Positions 56,690 through 64,000 of a stretch of DNA of 64,000 nucleotides are shown here, in pieces; the first letter of the stretch is position 1, and each line of letters begins with the position of its first letter. The stretch is from NCBI GenBank assembly GCA_963575645.1, contig OY754472.1, forward strand, positions 31,125,401-31,189,400, read 5' to 3'. This DNA comes from Xanthostigma xanthostigma (lineage: Eukaryota > Arthropoda > Insecta > Raphidioptera > Raphidiidae). The notes under the pieces were generated by a model. It did not search any database. It saw only the letters and a list, made by a program, of their open reading frames with translations, and was not told the DNA's origin. A program made the translations under genes and the position numbers.

Positions 56690-59680
56690 TATCAATTAAT
56701 ACAGAAGAAAACAACAGCCGACTTTTTGTAGTAATTGAGAAACGAGGTTACATATTTCTTCTGCGCATGCGCCGATATTTATCTAAAACAATAAAGATCG
56801 TTCGATTTGTCTTACCAAAATTTTGTTTCGATTTGCTCAGCCACATGACCGGTATCCTATTGACGGAAAAACAGGCGAAAAAACTTTTTGCAAAAACATA
56901 TTTTTCACTTTTCAGACACCTCAAGTACGGAAAGTATTGTGAAACCGTGAAAATTTAATTTTGTTCCGTATAAGTTTGTCACGCAGGATTTGTTTTGCCC
57001 GTGACGTCGTTGCATGAAGACGCACGCGCGTGATTGTTACGAATGAGCATTGTGTAAGCTAATGTAACGTGGAAATGCGTTTAGCTAGGATGTTGATTCG
57101 GATGTCGTTGTGAAGAGCTCGCGAAGTGAAACAATAGAAATAGTAGCCGGAATGTAATTGGTATTAAATTGAAAATTACCAAATAATTAAACATATCGTC
57201 TCATTTGATTCTTAAATATGCTCGGAACTCTAGAAAACGTAAGTTAGCGCAAAGTTCGCATCGAGAGGAATACGCTAAAGGCCATGTTCATAAAGAGCTA
57301 ATAACTAATTTAACAAGTAGATTGTACTCAAAAATAAATTAATACACTCATTTGGCATTCACAAAGAGAATTTAGTGCTATTGGAAGTTTAAACTATCAA
57401 ATAATTTATAGGTAGAAGTACCCTCCTATTAAACTATTTCTTAGACAGTTTTAACAAGGAAAGAAATATATTCTATTCCTTTCCTTTCGGTTTTTGACAA
57501 TTAATCCAATATGGCTGCTGTGTTATTGATCACATGTTAATTTGGTTAGTACGAAATGGACACTCTCTGTCCCGCATTATGTTATGATAAAAATGGTCAC
57601 CCTATAGTTTAAACATTTTTAATTCCCTATTTAATACTTACTAAATATGAAATTTTTTTTATATAGGTATTTTTTAATTTAACTAAATCTGAAGATGGTC
57701 AAATCCGGACTGAAACATAGATTGATTAATGATTTTAATACAGATTGTCTGAAAAAAAAACGCAATGACGTTTTCTGCGATGTGAAAAGGAAAGGAATTC
57801 AGGAGTAAAATTCCTAAAAAACGTACGCGGAGGGCTGTTGATGCTCCTTAAAACTTTCATGCAATTTGTGTCCTGAGTATTAAGTTTACAATGAAATGTA
57901 ACAATATGTATTAAGCTTTAGCAAATAGTACCTAATAATATATTATTGTGTAGATATTGTAGTACGAGAGCTACGAGCTACAATGCGCCGTAGTAAAGAT
58001 TGCAATCCAGGACATAAACACGCAAACTGACCGAGGTCACGGCTATGTCACGATCACGCGCTGTTAAAATACAGGGGAACCTCCTACGCTGTAGATAATG
58101 AACAACATTAAATATGTATTTATTGTTGCCAGCCATAAAATGTAAAACATGTCATTCGCTGAATAATAGATGATGGGAGTTCACTTTTCCCACAGGTAAT
58201 TTTTATACTAGCTGACATTTAAAATTCCTCGTTAAGAATGCTGAAACTTTAATGCTACAAATTTAAGTACAAGAGACTTGCGCTGGGTTGCAGGAAGCGC
58301 TGTCAGCAAATCTGATTTGTCAATGACTTTAGACACATATATTATATGTATCTCCATAATGGCCATATATTCACGGAACGTAAGGAGTTATTTATTCGGT
58401 TCAGTTGTTCTTCAGGTAACTGTTCCTCCGAATAAATTCCCCAACCATAATTATGTTTACTGCAGGATTCCACGGTATAAATATTTATTCGCCTGATAAA
58501 ATAATAATGGCCGCCAAATAGATCATAATATCTAACCTATAAGCGTGGAGTACCTATTATATCTACAGTTACTCTTGTGAATTTATTTATGCGTTGTCTA
58601 TTAACCTTTTGTGGAGTGTACAGTTGTAAAACATTAAAGTTAGTGGAAGTTTTGTGTGCAATTGGTTAGGATAAAACATTATTATTTTGTGAAACCTTTT
58701 TTTTGACGTTTACACTAACGCCATCGGTCAGATTTTTGGGTGAACGTCAATATATTCAACAAAAAGAGCAAGGAATATAATAGTGCAGTGTGTATTTATT
58801 CTTTAACTAAAATTGTACCTGATAATTTGCTTGGTGAATTGAAAGTAAATTTTATTCTAACGAATAAACTTGTTCCAAAATTAGTAACTTCTATCTTCAA
58901 TAGTGTTCGGTGAATATGGGCATAAGAAAAGTTTTGTAGAATTTTACATCGATCCTGTTCTTCGAAAAAATAATCGATCAGTTACTCCGATATTTTTTTA
59001 AACTGTGTACTCATGTAGTTAAGATAGCTTTTTTCACAATTTACACTTCTTAAACAATCTTTTTCTGCGTATTTTGATCAAAATTTAACTTCAAAATTGA
59101 TCTTTTTCTATCTAGATCAGTCATTTGTTTTTGTGTACCAGAGTTTCACAAAGCGATTAGACTGTTCCTGCATGTATATCGCACCGGAGCACACTTCAAT
59201 TTAGCCTATATACGCTCTCTCTCACACTTCATCCTACCCGTAGCGTCTTACTCGCTCTCACGTATTATAGACAGTTTTGTAATCGCCTGGGAGACATTTA
59301 GACCCGACTAAATTATCTGGCTTATTTTTTATTTTACTAAATTTGAAGGTAGTCATATTTTAAAATGCCTCAAGGATTATTTTGCAAAAAAATTCACAAA
59401 GTTAAAAATTTACGTCTTGACTAGGCTTCCACTACCCTTCAGCCAGGTTTTCGATTTTGTGTTCAGACACTATAAAAAATAAGTGGTAGGTACACAAATT
59501 TTCACGCTGCCCTTCAATTACCCAAAAATGTTTGGTAGCTCTCGGGCTATTAATAAAAATCATAATATTAAGTGTATGAATCTCTATTTTTGAAACACAT
59601 ATTTTATAATATTGTCAAAGTGATTCATCTTTCAAACAATGTATTTCAAAACCTTCTTACGTTGCGGTGATCCATACCCA
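56690..59680. other. Non-coding DNA
   Basis: No gene or full element was supported in this 3 kb. The open frames at 56.8 and 58.3 kb lack recognisable domains. Confidence 0.35.
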
Positions 59681-59886
59681 TAGAGATATTAGACTAGAGT
59701 ACGCGAGTGAGCCGTGAAAGTGTCTGCAATTCAGACAGAGAACAGTTCCTTATCTCTATGGTAACAATGCTGATTTGAGTAAACAAATTTCTGGTTTTCT
59801 GCAGCGTTCTCTCTCTCTCAACTGAGGACACTTTCACTTATGGCAAGCATACGAACTAGCAAACTCTAGTTACTTATATCTCTATA
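59681..59886. mobile_element. MITE with agagtacgcgag ends, copy 2
   Basis: This is a relative of 16198-16411 in the same orientation. It keeps both outer arms (tagagatatta at the left; its near inverse tatatctcta at the right), which define the real TIRs. Confidence 0.72.
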
Positions 59887-60195
59887 TGCAATTTTTGTGA
59901 CGTCATAAGCGATGCAACTAGGATACAAATATTTCCTTAGAAAACTGTTACTTAATATTTTGTTCTTACATTCTCCGCTAATAGTGCTCCAAATGATTGG
60001 GTGGTTAAAGTTCGACTGTAGTCATTTCTAAAAGAATTTTCTGGCGACTGGACTAAATGTTTAATTTTAGAATGCTTTTATTTACAAGACAATATATTAA
60101 AATTATCTTCAAGAGTTTTAAAGGGGGTGGTACTTGTCAGATTAAAATATATTCCATATATTAATTAAGTTTCGTTGATATGGTAGTGATATATA

Positions 60196-60330
60196 ATTGT
60201 TCCGCATGAAATGCAACACAGACCGGACACCAAAAGAAGATTCGTGTGAACTTTATGTGGAATGATTTTCTGTAATGCATTAATGATTTCCATAGCTACC
60301 AAATCAACAAAACTCATGCATACATTGCGA
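60196..60330 (+). repeat. Dispersed repeat, copy 2
   Basis: It shares tgtggaatgattttctgtaa, catagct.cc and aatcaacaaaactc with 16090-16197. Confidence 0.55.
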
Positions 60331-60832
60331 CCACGCCGACCACAGTTTCTAAGGAAAAGTTTTGCCAACTATGTCATATTAATTTAGTAAAGCTTTCACG
60401 GTTCACTATGCGATAGTTTAGTCAGACATATTATAAAAGTAGCTTGAAAGCGCAGATAATGTACACACGTATTTAAGTTAACAAGTTTGAGTGTTTACTA
60501 AGTTTTAATTCGGTAACTTTTATAGAACGACTAGAAACTTTGCTCTAATTCTTGCTTTCAGGAAAGCTGTGGGTAGAGAAAGTTTTTTGATTGGCAGTGT
60601 ATGCTATTTGAAAATATACCTATAGTGAAGCCTTTGATTTCAACTCACATATTAGCTTTACATGTTAAGTTATGTCAAATAGTAGGCTCAGTCCATATAA
60701 ACCGCGGGAACGTTATTTTTGACAGTAAAGGCTCCTTCATACGATGTTGGATTTCGAGCTCACTTGCTTGCTTGAAGTCTTGCGGGCAGCTTTGCACATT
60801 ACGCTGCTGGATTGTGACGTCACTGATTTGTC

Positions 60833-61136
60833 TCTCATAGTTTCGACAAAATTTTAATTTTAGTAATTTAGAGCATAATTAAATAGTTAAATACACACAA
60901 GACCCCTGTGAATACTGTAGAACAACTATGGCAACGTATCCGACAAGCAACAAATAATCTTACAGGCGATGAAGAATTTATGCAAAAAGTACATTTCAAT
61001 TTCTTGCGTCGTATACATTTTTGTATACGTGAAAATGGTGAACATTTTGAACAATTTTTATGAAATATGTTATTCGTTTTAATATTTAATTATGCTCTAA
61101 ATTACTAAAATTAAAATTTTCTCGAAACTATGAGAG
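60833..61136 (+). mobile_element. Internally deleted mariner-like element
   Basis: Arms of about 55 bp (60833-60885 and 61081-61136) are inverse-related: catagtttcga.aaaatttt and agcataattaaata. TA at 60838-60839 and 61129-61130 may be the target duplication. A transposase C-terminal remnant lies between the arms. Confidence 0.7.
60902..61063 (+). pseudogene. Transposase C-terminal remnant (~53 codons)
   Basis: The frame ends with a stop at 61061-61063. It encodes PVNTVEQLWQRIRQATNNL, then QKVHFNFLRRIHFCIRENGE followed by HFEQFL. The arrangement LW.RI…F..RI..CI..NG.HFE..L before the stop resembles the C-terminus of Tc1/mariner-group transposases of insects. The DDE core is deleted. Assignment is from pattern only. 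Confidence 0.5.
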
Positions 61137-61862
61137 TAATCGAATTTTATAAAGAGTACCTTTTTTGTAGCAAATGAATCGCGTGATCCAGATTTCATAC
61201 TCAAACTGATTTTTTTCCATTGGCGTAGAAGTTTTAGATGTTTAATTATCGAAAAAATCAAGTTCTACGCCCATGGAATGATATTCATCATTATTATGAT
61301 ATGGGTTTTATTGCCCAATAAAGCTATGCCAACGTACCAAATTTGAGTAAAATCTCATGAGCCGTTTCAAAGCTATAAAGCAAAAACGATTTGAAAATTG
61401 TAACTTAAGAGCCGTCTAGCGCCCAAACTAAGCAACTTTGTACTGAGGTAAGTTTGCTTGTATCGAGTTGTTTTGGCCTGAAGAATATGTGGTAGGCTTT
61501 TGTAAAGACCTTTTAGGGACACCCTGTATAATGAAAGTTAACTGAGTATTTTCGTGCTTCGCGTACTCAATTTGCTTCTTAATCAATTTTCTTAGCAACT
61601 AAACTTTAAAAGCCGCCTCTGGATACGTTCTGTAGTTTGTGCATGTAGACGAGTTGTATTTACATATATTTGTTAAAGTTGTGTAGTAATTCTATTCAGT
61701 GGTTAAGAAATGATAAATAACTGCGGCACTACGTAGTGTAACAGTTAGGGCAAACACGAGTTTCTACTTTATTGTATTGCTTAACGGGAGGTACACAAAA
61801 ATAGGTACACAGCAAACCTAAAGTAACTATTTGTAAATGCATTAACTGTATAATATTATATC

Positions 61863-62462
61863 GTAACAAAACTGTTCTAATTCGTGGTGGAACATATTTA
61901 TTTACAATAGTAAAACATTAACAAAACAAACGAAAAAATACTTCTTTATAACGTAACAGAAACAAAACAACAATTCTAACTATTAAAATAAAATAATACA
62001 AAGTCACTGTTTATATACACAAAATATTTGCCACACAAGAATAACCAAAATTTATTTAGCACACTTATTTATTAACTATATACACAGTTCATTTATTTAT
62101 TTCAGCAGTTACCTCAGTACTGTTCACGATAACACTGTCTGTTAATTCATGTCACCACTATTTGTTCACTCGATGAAATACCATGTATGACTGCCTCTCT
62201 AAATGAGATATTTCGTGGTTTATATATGCGCTGGATCGTTCTTTCTTTTCTTGCATTGTCTGGAATTTGGCAACAAATCCCTTTTTATCTACGCATATTG
62301 TTAGAACAACAAGCCGATTGTTGCCCCAAAACAATTTGTATATCATTGTTAGAACAAAAAGACCATTGTTGTTCCACAACAATCTGTGTGTCATTTGTTA
62401 GAATGACGAGCCGATTGTTGTCTCACGAAATCCTTTGTCGTCGCAACGGGGAGCGTGTAACA
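61863..62462 (-). mobile_element. Candidate solo LTR, copy 2
   Basis: On the minus strand it begins tgttacacgctccccg and ends cagttttgttac, with interior text shared with 30311-30949. TG…-type ends and lack of coding fit a solo LTR, but target duplications were not found. Confidence 0.4.
62298..62440 (+). repeat. Three ~48 bp tandem units
   Basis: The phrase ttgttagaa(c/t) recurs at 62298, 62346 and 62395, each followed by ccattgttg-like and acaatttgt-like text. The array lies in the U3-like part of the solo-LTR candidate, where tandem enhancer-type repeats are common. Confidence 0.7.
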
Positions 62463-62833
62463 AAATTGTTTGAGTACGATGTCAAAGTTAATAAAAAAAA
62501 ACCTTGAAAAAGTTTTGTTAGATCTATTTAAAAAAAGTATACCCGACACCCGTACGCAAACTACACGTTTAATAATGGAAATTCTGTGTTTTACCCATGT
62601 TATTTACACAATAACGAAACTGCTTTAAAACTTCTCAATAATGAAGCTCCAATACACTAGGAAAGATACTAGCTTTTGGATATCTATAAAAAAGGTAATA
62701 TTTATTATTTTACCAACCGCAATTGAGACGAAACACGGCAGCGACAACAGTAATGAAGCCTTCGGCTCCACTGTATTATAGTCTTGTCTCGCGGGTTAGC
62801 GCCCCGTCCGCCAGAGTATTGAAGCCTCTAATT

Positions 62834-63073
62834 CGCACGGGTAGGCAAATCTTTTGATTGTCGGGCCACATTAAGTAAATTTTTATTGAAACAACAATTT
62901 TAAGTTTTTAAACACCATTTACTATTTTTCGAAAATTCTTTTTATGCGCCAATTTAAATTGGCAAACAGTAATATTTTTGCTTTTAATAATTATTTATAT
63001 AAGGCTTCGCGGGCCGGAGAGAAGTCTACCACGGGCCGAATCCGGCCCGCGGGCCGCCATTTGCCCAGGCCTG
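62834..63073. mobile_element. hAT MITE (240 bp)
   Basis: The right end inverted reads caggcctgggcaaatggc, followed by the cggcccgcgggcc block common in hAT elements. The left end (cgggtaggcaaatc) has partly decayed. The flanks ctctaatt (62826-62833) and ctctaacg (63074-63081) share 6 of 8 bases. Confidence 0.6.
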
Positions 63074-63422
63074 CTCTAACGTATAGCAGTGTTACTTTAA
63101 AACACAATATTTTTTACACATTTTATTTTGTCCAGGAACCTTCGCGAGCGCGAGCACAACAACTCAGCAAAATTTCATCGTAATCGGATGAATGGTTTAG
63201 GAACGCATCAGTCCCGTACAGACGAACGAACAGACATTTATTTTTATTTATTTATTTCACTATTATTTTTTTTTATATAGTATGGAAATTATTGATTGAT
63301 TCTTTGAAAGTTTTGCAAAAAACAGCTAAATAGAAAATAGCTGATAGTGACATCTTGCGTACCGTTCGCGACACTACTTTAAGTAGCTGTAGCAGTAATT
63401 GTGCGAGGACAGTAAAATTTTT

Positions 63423-63597
63423 TAACTTCCCGCTTTAAAAAAAAAAAAAAAAAAATTTTTTTTTTTCAAAAATCGGGAAGTTATTGGTTTCACCCCGATT
63501 TTCGAAAATCGAGTTTTCGCCAGATCTCGACGTTTTGGGGTCCTAGGAAGCTATTGAAACTATTTTGGCGATGATGTCCGTAGGGCTGTATGTATGG

Positions 63598-63634
<37 letters not shown>

Positions 63635-64000
63635 AACCTTTTATATCTTTTGAACGGAGTGTCCGACTGAAACGTGGTTTGCGGCATCTGACGTGATCTT
63701 GGTGAACTTAGACTTCCTGAAAATTTGAAACGATTCGGCCCAAAAAATTTTGAGAAATCTTAAAAAAACAAGTTTCAAAAATTTTTAAAAATTTGTTTTT
63801 GTAAAAAATTTTCTAAACTACTAAACCGATTAATTCCAAAAACTAATCAGCTCTTCTCCTTAACAAACTGCGTCGATTTCCGCAAACCGCATCAAAATCG
63901 GTTCATTTGTTCACGAGAAACCGTGAACGAAAAAATCGTAAAAAAGTGTTTTTTTAAAATGACTCTTAAAATTGTTATCAGATTGATTTTTTTGTAATAA
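63423..64000. mobile_element. TIR element, inverted partner of 1123-2188 (cut by window)
   Basis: It starts TAACTTCCCGCTT followed by the A/T-run hairpin and mirrors the left-end element: tattggtttcaccccgattt, (GT)n, gaaacgattcggccc, then the first tandem unit (aaaatcggttcatttgttca) at the window edge. It continues beyond 64000. Confidence 0.8.

Noticed and set aside
62187-62507. 106-codon cysteine-rich frame
   Set aside because: It is created by ~48 bp tandem units in a solo-LTR candidate; no start context or domain supports it.

Overview
The window looks like non-coding DNA from an AT-rich arthropod genome, most likely an insect. I infer this from the mix of transposons: an intact copia-clade LTR retrotransposon, piggyBac, PIF/Harbinger, pogo/Tigger and hAT relatives, Helitron ends, Penelope-like elements with GIY-YIG remnants, a CR1/Jockey-type LINE, a DIRS-1-type YR retrotransposon and a tRNA-derived SINE. 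There is no operon-like gene packing and no prokaryotic signal. The order of insect cannot be fixed from the sequence alone.

Layout. 1-5.4 kb: a 1.07 kb TIR element with internal ~155 bp tandem units, then AT-rich DNA. 5.7-10.3 kb: complete young copia (LTRs differ at 1 of 287 positions, TSD cttat). 10.9-11.3 kb: MITE. 11.34-13.93 kb: complete piggyBac-like transposon (TTAA TSD, 13 bp TIRs, DDD transposase). 14.8-15.5 kb: hAT element with a Helitron inside it. 20.2-22.3 kb: foldback element holding a Harbinger derivative, then two abutting Helitrons and a tRNA-like SINE. 22.4-23.4 kb: 1 kb hairpin. 24.4-25.0 kb: Helitron with a duplicated 5' end. 25.07-28.94 kb: two-ORF LINE on the minus strand, broken once by a frameshift and once by a stop. 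30-48 kb: mosaic of solo-LTR candidates, foldback MITEs, Penelope pieces, two head-to-tail Helitrons, an internally deleted Tigger and a SINE. 49.25-54.80 kb: a DIRS-type element with ITRs, internal complementary region, RT/RNase H, methyltransferase-like and tyrosine recombinase remnants, and a large tandem array in its gag region. 55.6-64 kb: nested hAT MITE, deleted mariner-like element, solo-LTR candidate, hAT MITE, and an inverted partner of the first element.

Host sequence. The only host-gene evidence is a short coding exon at 48,680-48,746 (+). It has a strong start context, a hydrophobic signal-peptide-like N-terminus and a GTGAGT donor, with a TATA box upstream. A CpG-rich TATA-containing segment with a splice donor at 41.2-41.6 kb could be an alternative non-coding first exon. 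If so, most of the right half of the window is 5' intron of one gene, and the DIRS element sits in that intron. No later exon was recognised.

Most distinctive items: the DIRS element whose gag region carries an in-frame 63/126 bp higher-order tandem array; head-to-tail Helitrons with an A/T insertion site; a Harbinger insertion whose empty site is preserved in the opposite arm of its host foldback; and Penelope termini with hammerhead-like cores.
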